NCBI RefSeq assembly: GCF_039555535.1 | Contig: NZ_CP154630.1 | Span: forward strand, 3,609,001 to 3,673,000 | DNA length: 64,000 bases | Source of the DNA: Stenotrophomonas maltophilia | GTDB lineage: Bacteria; Pseudomonadota; Gammaproteobacteria; Xanthomonadales; Xanthomonadaceae | Direction of reading: 5' to 3' | In this document: piece by piece, positions 1-7,758 of the stretch | How positions within the stretch are numbered: position 1 is the first letter of the stretch | How the letters are laid out: every line of letters starts with the position of its first letter | Program-made: the position numbers and the translations under genes | Notes under the pieces: generated by a model | What the model was told of the DNA's origin: nothing | Database searches by the model: none | The model's input: the letters and a program-made list of their open reading frames with translations, nothing else

Positions 1-2
1 AC

Positions 3-458
3 AACGAGATGCGTTTCCTCGGCAACGAGGGCTATTTCATCGGCGACCAGGTGGATGACAAGTACACGCGCGAACACATCGCACAGATGCGCGAAAGCTA
101 TGCCAAGGCGCGTGACTACCATGCCGCCCATGGCCGCCTGGCCTGCTACTCGCGCTTCGGCAAGGGCGAGCCCAGCGAGCGTGACTACCTGGATACGCTG
201 GGTGGCCCGATCGGTTTCGGCAACTGGACAGAGACTGCAGAGATTCCTGCCGCCTTCGAGCTTGGCTTCACCGAGGCGGCCGATGACCCCGACGCACCGG
301 ACGATGCCGAAACGGTGATCATCACCCGCAATGGCAACAAATTCTTCGCCGTGGCCGACGTAGCCGGCTACAACTGGTGCGCCACCGGTGCCGACGCGAT
401 CGTGATGCTCTACGAGCCGATCAGCCGCACGGTGCTGTTCTCGTACGACTGGTCGTAA
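3..458 (+). CDS. Hypothetical protein, probably 5'-truncated by the window edge
   Basis: The reading frame is open from the first complete codon of the window and ends at a TAA just before a GTAG repeat. An ATG at position 9 could start a 149-residue protein, but no ribosome binding site can be checked because the window begins 8 bases upstream, so the gene may well extend further left. The product is acidic and soluble, with no signal peptide or membrane segment. It has a charged helical N-terminal half (around YTREHIAQMRESYAKARDY) and a C-terminal half rich in predicted beta strands. I do not recognise the family. Codon use fits the surrounding high-GC genes, so I regard it as a real coding end. 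Confidence 0.6.
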   Translation, partial: NEMRFLGNEGYFIGDQVDDKYTREHIAQMRESYAKARDYHAAHGRLACYSRFGKGEPSERDYLDTLGGPIGFGNWTETAEIPAAFELGFTEAADDPDAPDDAETVIITRNGNKFFAVADVAGYNWCATGADAIVMLYEPISRTVLFSYDWS

Positions 459-467
459 GCCTGTTTG

Positions 468-522
468 GTAGTGCCGGCCGCTGGCCGGCATACCCGAGTT
501 GCCGGCCAGCGGCCGGCACTAC
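468..522. repeat. GTAG-type REP, CCGGCCGCTGGCCGG stem, head-to-head pair
   Basis: Two inverted copies of a GTAG-headed palindrome (GTAGTGCCGGCCGCTGGCCG and its complement) face each other across a short spacer, filling the gap between two converging genes. The architecture matches the SMAG/REP repeats of Stenotrophomonas. Such a large hairpin could also end or stabilise transcripts from both sides. Confidence 0.85.
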
Positions 523-529
523 CATCCCG

Positions 530-976
530 CTACGGCGTGGCCTTGCGCACGGTCAACGTTGCGCTCGCTTCGCTCCCCCCTTCCAGCTGCAGCCGCAGCG
601 GCAGCGCCTGCCCTTCCTTCAACGCGCCCTTGCCCTGCATCAGCATCAGGTGCAGGCCACCGGGCTTGAGCTCGGCACGGGCGCCCGGTGCCAATGGCAG
701 GCGTTCAATGGCCCGCATCCGGCTGACCCCGTCGACGATCGTGGTCTCGTGCAGCGACACATCTCCGAAGCCACTGCTGGCCGCGCCAGTGATCACCACC
801 GCCTTGCTGCAGCCGTTGTGGATCACGCCGTAGCCGGCGGTCATCGGCATCGCCGGATTCGGTGGCAACCGCGCCCAGCCCTGCTCCACCGTGACGCAGC
901 CAGATTCCGCGGCCGAGGCCGATGCTGCGGCCGCACACAGAACCAACAGTACGCCAACGAATGGTTTGGTTATCAT
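530..976 (-). CDS. Periplasmic copper chaperone, PCu(A)C family
   Basis: The 148-residue protein begins with a cleavable signal peptide (residues 1 to about 22, ending SASA-AE), so it should act in the periplasm. The mature part carries the full copper-binding signature of the PCu(A)C family, H-x10-M-x21-H-x-M, at His76, Met87, His109 and Met111. Members of this family bind Cu(I) and help deliver copper to cytochrome oxidase. Longer upstream starts only run antisense through the neighbouring hydratase gene, so the ATG at 976 in front of the signal peptide was chosen. It diverges from the enoyl-CoA hydratase-family gene with a 34-base gap, so the two promoters must overlap. No Sco or oxidase gene lies nearby. 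Confidence 0.88.
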   Translation of the reverse strand: MITKPFVGVLLVLCAAAASASAAESGCVTVEQGWARLPPNPAMPMTAGYGVIHNGCSKAVVITGAASSGFGDVSLHETTIVDGVSRMRAIERLPLAPGARAELKPGGLHLMLMQGKGALKEGQALPLRLQLEGGSEASATLTVRKATP

Positions 977-1010
977 CGCCCAGGTTCCTTCTTCGCAACG
1001 AGACCGCAGC

Positions 1011-1787
1011 ATGACGACGCTCATCGAGGTGATCAACCATGGCCCCATCCGCGAACTGCGCCTGGCGCGGCCGCCGGTCAACGCACTGGACACCGAACTG
1101 TGCCGGCAGTTGATCCATGCCATCGAGCTGGCCATGGTCGAAGACGCGCACGGCATCGTGCTGTCGGGCAGCGAGCGCATCTTCACCGGCGGCATGGACG
1201 TGCCGCACCTGCTCTCGCATGGCGATGACAAGCACAAGCTGCAGGACACCTGGAACGCCTTCTTTGGCGCCGTGCGCACGCTGGCCGAAAGCCGCATCCC
1301 GGTGGTCGCGGCGATCACCGGCCACGCCCCGGCCGGCGGCTGCGTGCTGGCCCTGTGCTGCGACTACCGGGTGATGGCGCGCAGCGCCGATCCGTCGCGG
1401 CCGTATGCCATCGGCCTGAACGAAGTCCAGGTCGGCCTGATCGCACCGGAGGGCATCCAGCGCCTGTTGCGCCGTGCCGTGGGGGTGCACCGTGCCGGCG
1501 TGCTGCTGACCACCGGCTCGCTGGTGCCGGCCGAACAGGCGCTGCAGATCGGCCTGGTTGATGAACTGGCCGAAGGCGACCTGGTGGTGGCGCGCGCCAT
1601 CGCCTGGCTGCAGAACCTGATCAAGCAGCCGCGCCAGCCGATGCTGCTGACCCGCGCCATCGCCCGCGCCGACCTGCACGAAGCGCTGCACCCGGACCTG
1701 ATCCAGCTGGACCGCTTCGTCGAGGCCTGGTTCGCCCCGGATGCACAGAACGCGCTGCAGGCCCTGGTGGCGCGCCTGGGCAAGTAA
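1011..1787 (+). CDS. Enoyl-CoA hydratase/isomerase family protein
   Basis: This 258-residue crotonase-fold protein shows the oxyanion-hole segment GSERIFTGGMDV (about 53-64) and the glycine-rich GHAPAGGCVLALCCDY (104-119). In classical hydratases the position after GGC is a catalytic glutamate; here it is valine, while a glutamate equivalent to the second catalytic one is kept in NEVQVGL (about residue 138). That pattern fits a delta3,delta2-enoyl-CoA isomerase or a specialised crotonase better than a hydratase of the main beta-oxidation spiral. The start at 1011 follows an AT-poor leader and aligns with the family N-terminus; an upstream in-frame extension to 891 runs through the divergent copper chaperone gene and is unlikely. 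Its substrate cannot be read from context. Confidence 0.85.
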   Translation: MTTLIEVINHGPIRELRLARPPVNALDTELCRQLIHAIELAMVEDAHGIVLSGSERIFTGGMDVPHLLSHGDDKHKLQDTWNAFFGAVRTLAESRIPVVAAITGHAPAGGCVLALCCDYRVMARSADPSRPYAIGLNEVQVGLIAPEGIQRLLRRAVGVHRAGVLLTTGSLVPAEQALQIGLVDELAEGDLVVARAIAWLQNLIKQPRQPMLLTRAIARADLHEALHPDLIQLDRFVEAWFAPDAQNALQALVARLGK

Positions 1788-1789
1788 AT

Positions 1790-1865
1790 GTAGTGCCGGC
1801 CGCTGGCCGGCAACCGCAGGCGCCCCAAGAGGATCATGAGGCTGGTGGCCAGCGGCCGGCACTAC
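1790..1865. repeat. GTAG-type REP pair, CCGGCCGCTGGCCGG stem
   Basis: Same subfamily as the repeat at 468: a GTAG-headed stem and its inverted partner (ending in CTAC) separated by about 30 bases, starting 2 bases after the stop codon of the hydratase-family gene. Confidence 0.8.
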
Positions 1866-1890
1866 CGATGATCGGCCAGCGCGCGGCATC

Positions 1891-1931
1891 GGGGGCAGAT
1901 CCCGTTCGCGAAGCGAAAGGGATCTGACCCC
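1891..1931. repeat. Inverted repeat (GGGGCAGATCCC...GGGATCTGACCCC)
   Basis: The arms GGGGCAGATCCC and GGGATCTGACCCC enclose a TTCGCGAAGCGAA-like centre that can itself fold. A related element occurs at 63752-63789. It abuts the promoter of the thioesterase gene, so it may have carried in or may modulate the -35 region. Confidence 0.6.
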
Positions 1932-1938
1932 TGACCGG

Positions 1939-1944
1939 TATAAT
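1939..1944 (+). promoter_or_regulatory. -10 element TATAAT upstream of tesB
   Basis: A perfect TATAAT lies 20-32 bases before the two candidate start codons of tesB. No good -35 box is visible at 16-18 bases upstream, where the intergenic inverted repeat lies. The predicted leader is very short and lacks a Shine-Dalgarno motif. Confidence 0.5.
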
Positions 1945-1975
1945 CAGGCCCTCTTTCACTGCTTTGGCCGCCCCC

Positions 1976-2884
1976 TTGAACGACACGCCCGAACCCGTCG
2001 TCTCCGAGCTGATCGACCTGCTCACGCTGGAGCGGCTGGAGGACAACCTGTTCCGCGGGCAGAGCCGCGACATCGGCACCAAGTACGTGTTCGGCGGGCA
2101 GGTGCTGGGCCAGGCGCTGGCCGCCGCGCAGGCCACGGTCGACAACGGCCGCCACGTGCATTCGCTGCACGCCTATTTCCTGCGCGCCGGCAACATCGAC
2201 CACCCGATCGTCTACGACGTGGACCGCACCCGCGATGGCGGCAGCTTCTCGGTGCGCCGGGTCACCGCGATCCAGCACGGCAAGGTGATCTTCTTCTGCG
2301 CGGCCTCGTTCCAGCAGGCCGAAACCGGCGCCGAGCACCAGCACAAGATGCCTGAAGTGCCGCAGCCGGAAGACATCGAACCGAACCGGCCGCTGCCGGC
2401 TGAAGTGCTGGAACGGCTGCCTATCAAGGTGCAGCGCTGGCTGTCGCGTGGCGGTCCGTTCGAGTTCCGCCACGTCTACCCGCGTGACGAACTGAACCCG
2501 CCCAAGCGCCCGCCCTACCACCAGGTGTGGCTGCGCCTGAGCGAACCGGTTGGCGATGCACCGGAGCTGCACCAGGCGCTGCTGGCCTATGCCTCCGATT
2601 TCCACCTGCTGGGCACGGCGACCTTCCCGCACGGCATCAGCTACTACCACCCGCACGTGCAGATGGCCTCGCTCGACCACGCCATCTGGTTCCATCGCCC
2701 GTTCCGCGCCGACGACTGGCTGCTGTACTCGCTGGACAGCCCCAGCGCGCAGGATTCGCGCGGCCTGGCCCGCGGCCAGTTTTTCACCCGCAACGGCGTG
2801 CTGGTGGCCAGCACCGCGCAGGAAGGCCTGATCCGCGTCGTTCCCGACCAGGCTGCGGCCGCCGCCGTGCCGGCCAAGGAGTAA
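1976..2884 (+). CDS. tesB: Acyl-CoA thioesterase II (TesB)
   Basis: About 302 residues, close to the 286 of E. coli TesB. It is a double-hotdog thioesterase that hydrolyses medium and long acyl-CoA esters to free fatty acid and CoA in the cytoplasm. Recognisable family blocks include LFRGQSRDIGTKYVFGGQVL near the N-terminus, the ASDFHLLGT segment with the catalytic aspartate region, MASLDHAIWFHRPFRADDW, and the terminal SPSAQDSRGLARGQFF with the conserved glutamine. No ATG is available. Two TTG codons (1964 and 1976) fit the family N-terminus; I prefer 1976, which gives a start at LNDTPEP. A TATAAT box at 1939 makes the leader very short. The stop is 4 bases before the next gene, so the two are co-transcribed. 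Confidence 0.9.
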   Translation: MNDTPEPVVSELIDLLTLERLEDNLFRGQSRDIGTKYVFGGQVLGQALAAAQATVDNGRHVHSLHAYFLRAGNIDHPIVYDVDRTRDGGSFSVRRVTAIQHGKVIFFCAASFQQAETGAEHQHKMPEVPQPEDIEPNRPLPAEVLERLPIKVQRWLSRGGPFEFRHVYPRDELNPPKRPPYHQVWLRLSEPVGDAPELHQALLAYASDFHLLGTATFPHGISYYHPHVQMASLDHAIWFHRPFRADDWLLYSLDSPSAQDSRGLARGQFFTRNGVLVASTAQEGLIRVVPDQAAAAAVPAKE

Positions 2885-2888
2885 ACCC

Positions 2889-3398
2889 ATGCGCCAGATC
2901 TTCAGCAGCCAGCGCGTGGAAACCGTCGAGGGCGTGGCCGAGCTCCTGCGCGAGCACGGCATCGAGGTCAAGGTGACCAACGGGCGCTCGTACAAGACCC
3001 GCCGCCGCGGCCAGTTCAGCTATACCGACCTCGGCAACGCCAATGCCTATCCGGCGGTGTGGATCGTGCGCGCCGACGATCAGCCGCGCGCGCGCGAAAT
3101 CCTGCGCGAGGCGCGCCTGCTCGACACCACCCGCCGCGACCACCCCACGGCCGAGTTCGCCTTCCGCGACGCGCCTGAAGCGGGCAGCGGCGGCCGCAGC
3201 TGGGCCTGGCGCATCCGCATCGCGCTGCTGGTGGTGATCGCCGGCGTGGCACTGGTGATCGGCCTGCGCCACCGCGGCGCCCCGGCGCCTGCGGCACCGG
3301 CCCCTGCCCCGCAGGCCCAGCCTCAGCAGGCGCAACCGGCCCCGGAGGCCGCGCCGGAAGAGGAAGAAGTGCGGGTCCGCATCCAGCCGTCCAAGTAA
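2889..3398 (+). CDS. DUF2007-like small protein with C-terminal membrane anchor
   Basis: The 169-residue product has three parts. Residues 1-80 resemble the DUF2007/putative signal-transducing domain (MRQIFSSQRVETVEGVAELL, then a GIEVKVTNGRS strand and a VWIVRADDQPRAREIL segment). A single hydrophobic helix follows at about 106-126. The tail is rich in proline, alanine and glutamine and ends with an acidic EEEE stretch. It starts 4 bases after tesB ends, so it belongs to the same transcript. Orthologues in Xanthomonas relatives have, as I recall, been labelled pathogenicity-like protein; no function is established from sequence. The order of domain, helix and tail suggests a cytoplasmic domain tethered to the inner membrane. 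Confidence 0.75.
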   Translation: MRQIFSSQRVETVEGVAELLREHGIEVKVTNGRSYKTRRRGQFSYTDLGNANAYPAVWIVRADDQPRAREILREARLLDTTRRDHPTAEFAFRDAPEAGSGGRSWAWRIRIALLVVIAGVALVIGLRHRGAPAPAAPAPAPQAQPQQAQPAPEAAPEEEEVRVRIQPSK

Positions 3399-3404
3399 GG
3401 GGCG

Positions 3405-3427
3405 GTAGCGCCGGGCCATGCCCGGCG
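3405..3427. repeat. GTAG-type REP, single copy, CGCCGGGCCATGCCCGGC stem
   Basis: A single GTAG-headed palindrome (GTAGCGCCGGGCCATGCCCG) directly follows the stop codon of the DUF2007-like gene. It is the one-copy form of the repeat family and could end the tesB transcript. Confidence 0.7.
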
Positions 3428-3483
3428 AGCACAGCGACCTGGCAGCGGGGCGGCGATTTCACCGTAACCCGTCAGGATTGGAG

Positions 3484-3504
3484 CCCCCTTGTTGTTCAAG
3501 GGGG
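3484..3504. repeat. Short inverted repeat CCCCCTT...AAGGGGG
   Basis: A 7-bp stem with a 7-base loop (GTTGTTC). There is no run of T after it, so it is a weak terminator candidate between tesB/DUF2007 and the sigma factor gene. Confidence 0.4.
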
Positions 3505-3539
3505 TGCGCCAACGGCGCGGCGATGAAGTGGAATGCGCG

Positions 3540-3567
3540 GACCGCAGATGCATCAGCATCTGCGGTC
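3540..3567. promoter_or_regulatory. Perfect 12-bp palindrome upstream of the sigma factor gene
   Basis: GACCGCAGATGC and its exact complement are separated by ATCA, 56 bases before the sigma factor start codon. It is longer and more perfect than needed for a terminator and lacks a T-run. An operator or an RNA hairpin in the leader is possible; no known repressor site matches. Confidence 0.4.
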
Positions 3568-3622
3568 ACATTGGGCGCGCAGCTCCGTCTTGGGACACAA
3601 TCCCAGCAGGAGTGCCGCCGCC

Positions 3623-4840
3623 ATGACGACGTTCGCCGCATCGATCGACCAGACCCTGGAACGCGAACTGCCGGCCGCCGCCAGCGGTTGCCAGCACGCC
3701 TATGGCCGAATCGTTCTGGCCTGCCAGAACACGGTCACTGCCATCGCGCTGGCCATCACCCGCGACCGCCAGGCCAGCGAGGACATTGCTCAGGAAGCCT
3801 TCGTGAAGGGCTGGCAGCAGCTGCACCAGCTGCGCAGCTCGACCAGCTTCCTGCCGTGGCTGCGGCAGATCACCCGCAACCTGGCCCGTGACTGGTTGCG
3901 TGCGCAACGTGGCCGGCCCCTCTCCGGCGAGGCGGCCGAAGTGGCGCTGGGGATGGCCGCCGATCCGTCGCCGAGCACAGCCGACCGGTTGCAGCGTGTG
4001 GAAGAAGAGATCGCCGCCGAGGACATCATCTCCGCCCTGCCCGCCGACAGCCGCGAAGTACTGCTGCTGTACTACCGCGAGGGCCAGCGCTCGCAGCAGG
4101 TGGCCGACCTGCTCGGGCTCAGCGACGCGGCGGTGCGCAAGCGCCTGTCACGCGCCCGCGCCCTGGTGCGTGACGGCCTGTTGCAGCGCTTCGGCGAGTT
4201 CGCCCGCAGCAGTGCACCGAGCGCCGCGTTCGCCACCGCCGTGGTGTCGATGGTGCTGGTCGCAGCGCCGGGTACGGCCAGTGCTGCGATCCTGCTCAGC
4301 ACTGGTGTCGGCATCGGTGGCAGCAAGCTCGGCCTGGGCGGCGCCAGCGCTGCCGGCGGGACCGCAATGGGCACGCTGACCGCTACGCTGGGCCAGCTGC
4401 ACGTGATCCCGGCCGAAAACTGGGGGGCGATCGCCGGTGCCGTCATCGGCGGTGCGATCGGCAGCTACCTCGGTGCGCGCTTCCTGATGTCGTACACCGG
4501 GACCGAAGACGAACGTACGCAGGTGCGACGCTTTGTGCGTATCAACACCGGCACCGGCCTGGCCTGGTGCCTGGTAATGCTGGTGGCGACGTTGTTGCAG
4601 GTGCCGATGTGGAGCCAGTTGCTGCTGTTGGCACTGGGTCTGGCCGTGGTCAACTACCAGTGCCTGGTGCCGCTGCAGCGCCTGATGGCACCGATGATCG
4701 CACGTGATTCAGCGAGGCGCGGCCGCAGTGGAACCAACTGGAAATTCGAATCCCTGTATGGCCGCACCGGCATCATCGGCGCGAACGTGTTCGTGATCGC
4801 CCTGGTGGTGTATTCGCTGATGCGCAGCGGAAACCTGTAA
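3623..4840 (+). CDS. ECF-type sigma factor fused to a multi-pass membrane domain
   Basis: The 405-residue protein begins as a sigma-70 family factor of the ECF type. Region 2 spans about residues 24-95, with ITRDRQASEDIAQEAFVKGW and LPWLRQITRNLARDWLR. Region 4 spans about 125-190, with LPADSREVLLLYYREGQRSQ and the helix-turn-helix QVADLLGLSDAAVRKRLSRAR. The remaining 215 residues hold three to five hydrophobic segments at roughly 203-225, 266-290, 312-330, 332-350 and 382-400. The factor is therefore likely anchored in the inner membrane, and no separate anti-sigma gene follows. The ATG at 3623 follows an AGGAG about 10 bases upstream; an upstream extension to 3533 would cross the palindrome. 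Release by proteolysis or conformational change is my inference. The stimulus is unknown. Confidence 0.88.
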   Translation: MTTFAASIDQTLERELPAAASGCQHAYGRIVLACQNTVTAIALAITRDRQASEDIAQEAFVKGWQQLHQLRSSTSFLPWLRQITRNLARDWLRAQRGRPLSGEAAEVALGMAADPSPSTADRLQRVEEEIAAEDIISALPADSREVLLLYYREGQRSQQVADLLGLSDAAVRKRLSRARALVRDGLLQRFGEFARSSAPSAAFATAVVSMVLVAAPGTASAAILLSTGVGIGGSKLGLGGASAAGGTAMGTLTATLGQLHVIPAENWGAIAGAVIGGAIGSYLGARFLMSYTGTEDERTQVRRFVRINTGTGLAWCLVMLVATLLQVPMWSQLLLLALGLAVVNYQCLVPLQRLMAPMIARDSARRGRSGTNWKFESLYGRTGIIGANVFVIALVVYSLMRSGNL

Positions 4841-4843
4841 CGA

Positions 4844-4870
4844 ACAACGCCGGCAGTGCGCCGGCGTTGT
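4844..4870. terminator. Bidirectional hairpin between convergent genes
   Basis: The stem ACAACGCCGGC with its complement GCCGGCGTTGT and a short loop lies between the ends of the sigma factor and EF-hand genes. There is no clear T-run, so it is a stem-only terminator candidate. Confidence 0.55.
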
Positions 4871-4891
4871 CGTGGATCATCGCGTTGAAAC

Positions 4892-5458
4892 TCAGCGCTG
4901 CGGCTGCGGCTTCGGCACGCTGCCATCGCGCGGACCGCCATGACGCGGGCCGCCGTGCATCGGGCCCTTGGCTGCGTCGAACTCGGCCTTGCTCAACTGG
5001 CCGTCCTTGTTGGTGTCGGCGGCAGCGAACCAGGCATCACGGCGCTGCTTCATGCGCAGCTCGCGGTCGGCCTTGTCGAGGTAGCCGTCCTTGTTGAGGT
5101 CGAGCTGGTCGAAGCGCGCGGTCAGGCGCGGATCGGCCTTGGCTTCCTCGCGGCTGATGCGCCCGTCCTTGTTGACGTCCAGCTTGGCCCAGCGCTCGCC
5201 GCCGTGGCCACGGCGACCATGCTGCCAGCGCGGCAGTTCATCGCGCGAAAGCTTGCCATCCTTGTTCTTGTCCAGCTGGTCGAACTTCGCGGCCAGACGC
5301 GGGTTGACAGCGGCCTCGCTGCGATCGATGACGCCGTCGCCGTTGGTGTCCAGCTTGGCCAGGCGCTGTGTCGGCGCGGCCGGGGTATCGGCCGCCAGCG
5401 CGATGCCGGAAGCGGAGGTGGCAAGCAGCAGGGCCAGCAACAGGGGGGTACGGATCAT
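4892..5458 (-). CDS. Secreted EF-hand calcium-binding protein
   Basis: The 188-residue protein starts with a signal peptide (residues 1 to about 23, hydrophobic [17 protein letters not shown] then AD) and so is exported. It contains five canonical EF-hand loops of the form DxNxDGxIxxx[49 protein letters not shown] and [12 protein letters not shown], spaced about 30 residues apart. All keep the first aspartate and the DG pair, so they should bind Ca2+; the fourth ends in aspartate instead of glutamate. The C-terminus is rich in Gly, Pro, His and Arg. The ATG at 5458 follows an AGGAG. No enzymatic domain is present, so it may be a calcium buffer or sensor in the envelope. It diverges from bpt. 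Confidence 0.85.
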   Translation of the reverse strand: MIRTPLLLALLLATSASGIALAADTPAAPTQRLAKLDTNGDGVIDRSEAAVNPRLAAKFDQLDKNKDGKLSRDELPRWQHGRRGHGGERWAKLDVNKDGRISREEAKADPRLTARFDQLDLNKDGYLDKADRELRMKQRRDAWFAAADTNKDGQLSKAEFDAAKGPMHGGPRHGGPRDGSVPKPQPQR

Positions 5459-5615
5459 GGGGTCACTCCTGGGAATGGGAATTGCGTCGGGGGTGATCAC
5501 TTCACCCTCGGGAGACAACAACGCCCGGGCGCGACATCGGTTGACGCCGCGGCCGGTTCCATTCATCCGGCGGACAGTCGCCGCCACTGCGACGGGCTGG
5601 GGCTATGCTGTGCCC

Positions 5616-6371
5616 ATGGCGATACACGGCGACAGAGACGACGAACTGCGGCTTTTCCAGACCGGCGAGCACCCCTGCGGGTACTGGTCGGACCGGGTGG
5701 CGCGCGACCTGGTGCTGGACCCGCACGATCGCCGCCTGGGCGGGCTGTATCCGCTGGCACTGAGCTGGGGCTTCCGCCGCAGCGGCGACCTGGTCTACCG
5801 GCCGCATTGTGCGCATTGCCAGGCCTGCGTGGCGGTGCGCATCCCGGTGGCCCGCTTCGCCCCGGACCGCAGCCAGCGCCGCTGTGCCGCCCGCAATGAC
5901 GACCTGGAGGTGCGGATCACCGCCGCCACCGCCCGTGACGATCTGTTCGCGCTGTACCACCGCTACCTCACCCACCGCCACGCCAATGGCGGCATGGACG
6001 ACCACGGGCCGCACGAGTTCGAGCAGTTCCTGATCGGCAGCTGGTCACACACCCGCTTCATGGAGATGCGCCTGCCCGGCCGCGACGGCCAGCCCAGCCA
6101 GCTGCTGGGGGTGGCAGTGACCGACGTCACCGAGCATGGCCTGTCGGCAGTCTATACCTTCTTCGACCCGGACCACGCCGCGCGCGGGCTGGGCACCTTC
6201 GCGATCCTGCAGCAGATCGAGTGGGCCCGCCGCGAGGGGCTGCCGCACGTGTACCTGGGCTACTGGATCCGCGGCCACCAGAAGATGGACTACAAGCGCC
6301 GCTTCCATCCGCTGGAGGCGTACGACGGCCGCCGCTGGCACGATTTCGACAACGAACTGGACGGGCGCTGA
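5616..6371 (+). CDS. bpt: Aspartate/glutamate leucyltransferase (Bpt, ATE family)
   Basis: The 251-residue protein belongs to the arginyl/leucyl-tRNA protein transferase family. Bacterial Bpt attaches leucine from Leu-tRNA to proteins with N-terminal Asp or Glu, marking them for ClpS-ClpAP degradation in the cytoplasm. Visible signatures are the cysteine cluster [18 protein letters not shown] (about 64-81), the [17 protein letters not shown] segment and the C-terminal block [20 protein letters not shown] typical of the family. The length is normal for the bacterial enzyme. The ATG at 5616 matches the usual N-terminus MAIHGD; it is preceded by a possible TATGCT box only about 7 bases away, so a leaderless mRNA is possible. 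An open frame extends upstream but runs antisense into the EF-hand gene. Confidence 0.92.
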   Translation: MAIHGDRDDELRLFQTGEHPCGYWSDRVARDLVLDPHDRRLGGLYPLALSWGFRRSGDLVYRPHCAHCQACVAVRIPVARFAPDRSQRRCAARNDDLEVRITAATARDDLFALYHRYLTHRHANGGMDDHGPHEFEQFLIGSWSHTRFMEMRLPGRDGQPSQLLGVAVTDVTEHGLSAVYTFFDPDHAARGLGTFAILQQIEWARREGLPHVYLGYWIRGHQKMDYKRRFHPLEAYDGRRWHDFDNELDGR

Positions 6372-6408
6372 CAAACCGCTGACACCGGGCCGGGTGCAGA
6401 ATAGGGGG

Positions 6409-7617
6409 ATGAACGCCAAACCCCTGATCTTCGCCCTGGCCCTGCTCTGCGGCGCCACCGCCCCCGCCTTCGCCACGTCCCCCGCGATGACCGAAAAGCC
6501 GTCCACTGCGCTGCGCCTGGCCACCTACAACACTTCGCTGTACTCCGACGACGCCGGCGGCCTGATCAAGGAGCTGGAAGGCGACAGCGAACACGCGCGC
6601 AAGATCGCCGCGGTACTGCAGCAGGTGCGCCCGGACCTGGTGCTGCTGAACGAGTTCGATTTCGACGACGCCCACCGCGCCGCCGAGCTGTTCCAGAAAC
6701 GCTACCTGGAAGTGGCCCAGCCCGGCGGCGGCAAGCCACTGCACTTCGCCTACCGCTACCTGGCCCCGGTCAACACCGGCGTGCCGAGCGGCCTGGACCT
6801 GGACAACAACGGCGTGGTCGGCGGCGAAGGCCGCAGCCGCGGCAATGACGCCTGGGGATACGGCCTGCACCCGGGCCAGTACGGCATGCTGGTGCTGTCG
6901 CGCTACCCGATCGATGAAGCCAAGGTGCGCAGCTTCCAGCTGCTGAAGTGGAGCGCGATGCCCGGCGCAATCCGCCCGGTCGATCCACGTACCGGCCAGA
7001 GCTTCTACAACGACCACGTGTGGTCGCAGCTCCGCCTGTCCTCGAAGTCGCATTGGGACGTGCCGGTGAAGACCCCGGCCGGCGTGGTGCATGCGCTGGT
7101 ATCACACCCGACCCCGCCGGTGTTCGATGGCCCGGAAAAGCGCAACGCTGCGCGCAACCACGACGAACTGCGCCTGTGGCAGGAGTACCTGTCCAGCGGT
7201 GACAAGCCGTGGCTGTGCGACGACAAGGGCCAATGCGGTGGCCTGGCGCAGGACGCGCGCTTCGTGATCCTCGGCGACCTCAACAACGACCCGGTCGATG
7301 GCGATGGCCGCCATGAGGCGATCGTCGAGCTGATCGAGAACGCCCGCGTGCTGCGCTACCCCACCCCGCGCAGCGTCGGCGGCGAGCAGACCAGCCTGGC
7401 TTATGCGGCCAAGGGCATCGAGCGCAAGGGCGCGCCGTTCCACGCCACCGGCGATTTCGGCCCGAAGTCCGGCACCATGCGCCTGGATTACGTGCTGCCC
7501 TCGACCGGTTTCGAGTATGTGGGCAGCGGCATCTTCTGGCCGGCCAATGAAAGCCCGGAGGCGAAGATCGCCGACGGCAGCGACCACCACCTGGTGTGGG
7601 TGGATGTGAAGCCGTAA
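6409..7617 (+). CDS. Secreted endonuclease/exonuclease/phosphatase-family protein
   Basis: The 402-residue product has a signal peptide (1 to about 21, ending APAFA-TS) and an EEP-fold catalytic domain. Motifs in order are LRLATYNTSLY, the metal-binding glutamate in VLLNEFDFDD, ALVSHPTPP with its conserved histidine, GDLNNDP (catalytic Asp/Asn) and the terminal SDHHLVWVD. This group cleaves phosphodiester or phosphomonoester bonds with Mg2+ and acts outside the cytoplasm. Around residues 127-137 a calcium-loop-like DLDNNGVVGGE is inserted. The ATG at 6409 directly follows a purine-rich AGGGGG. It lies 37 bases after bpt, so co-transcription is likely. The substrate (nucleic acid, phospholipid or another phosphate ester) cannot be decided from sequence. 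Confidence 0.85.
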   Translation: MNAKPLIFALALLCGATAPAFATSPAMTEKPSTALRLATYNTSLYSDDAGGLIKELEGDSEHARKIAAVLQQVRPDLVLLNEFDFDDAHRAAELFQKRYLEVAQPGGGKPLHFAYRYLAPVNTGVPSGLDLDNNGVVGGEGRSRGNDAWGYGLHPGQYGMLVLSRYPIDEAKVRSFQLLKWSAMPGAIRPVDPRTGQSFYNDHVWSQLRLSSKSHWDVPVKTPAGVVHALVSHPTPPVFDGPEKRNAARNHDELRLWQEYLSSGDKPWLCDDKGQCGGLAQDARFVILGDLNNDPVDGDGRHEAIVELIENARVLRYPTPRSVGGEQTSLAYAAKGIERKGAPFHATGDFGPKSGTMRLDYVLPSTGFEYVGSGIFWPANESPEAKIADGSDHHLVWVDVKP

Positions 7618-7630
7618 GGCAGATTGCGCT

Positions 7631-7704
7631 GTAGAGCCGAGCCCACGCTCGGCTCCCGCGCGCGGCGCGGATTGAAAAGCGGCCGAGCGTGGGCTCGGCT
7701 CTAC
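7631..7704. repeat. GTAG-type REP pair, CCGAGCCCACGCTCGG stem
   Basis: Two inverted copies of GTAGAGCCGAGCCCACGCTC face each other about 25 bases apart, 14 bases after the EEP gene stop. This is the commonest REP subfamily in the window. Confidence 0.88.
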
Positions 7705-7732
7705 AGAAGAATCGCTCAGCGCAGGGAAAGCC

Positions 7733-7754
7733 GCCGGGCGTGGCCCGGCGCTAC
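7733..7754. repeat. GTAG-type REP, single inverted copy
   Basis: GCCGGGCGTGGCCCGGCGCTAC reads as a CGCCGGGC-stem GTAG repeat on the minus strand. It sits 5 bases from the end of purT, directly beside the preceding pair. Confidence 0.65.
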
Positions 7755-7758
7755 CGCT

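Noticed and set aside
9..458. Treating the ATG at 9 as the certain start of the first gene
   Set aside because: The frame is open to the window edge and no ribosome site can be seen, so truncation cannot be excluded.
3565..3600. ECF-type autoregulatory promoter (CGTCT at 3586) before the sigma factor gene
   Set aside because: A CGTCT is present but no GGAAC-like -35 lies 16-17 bases upstream, so the match is too weak.
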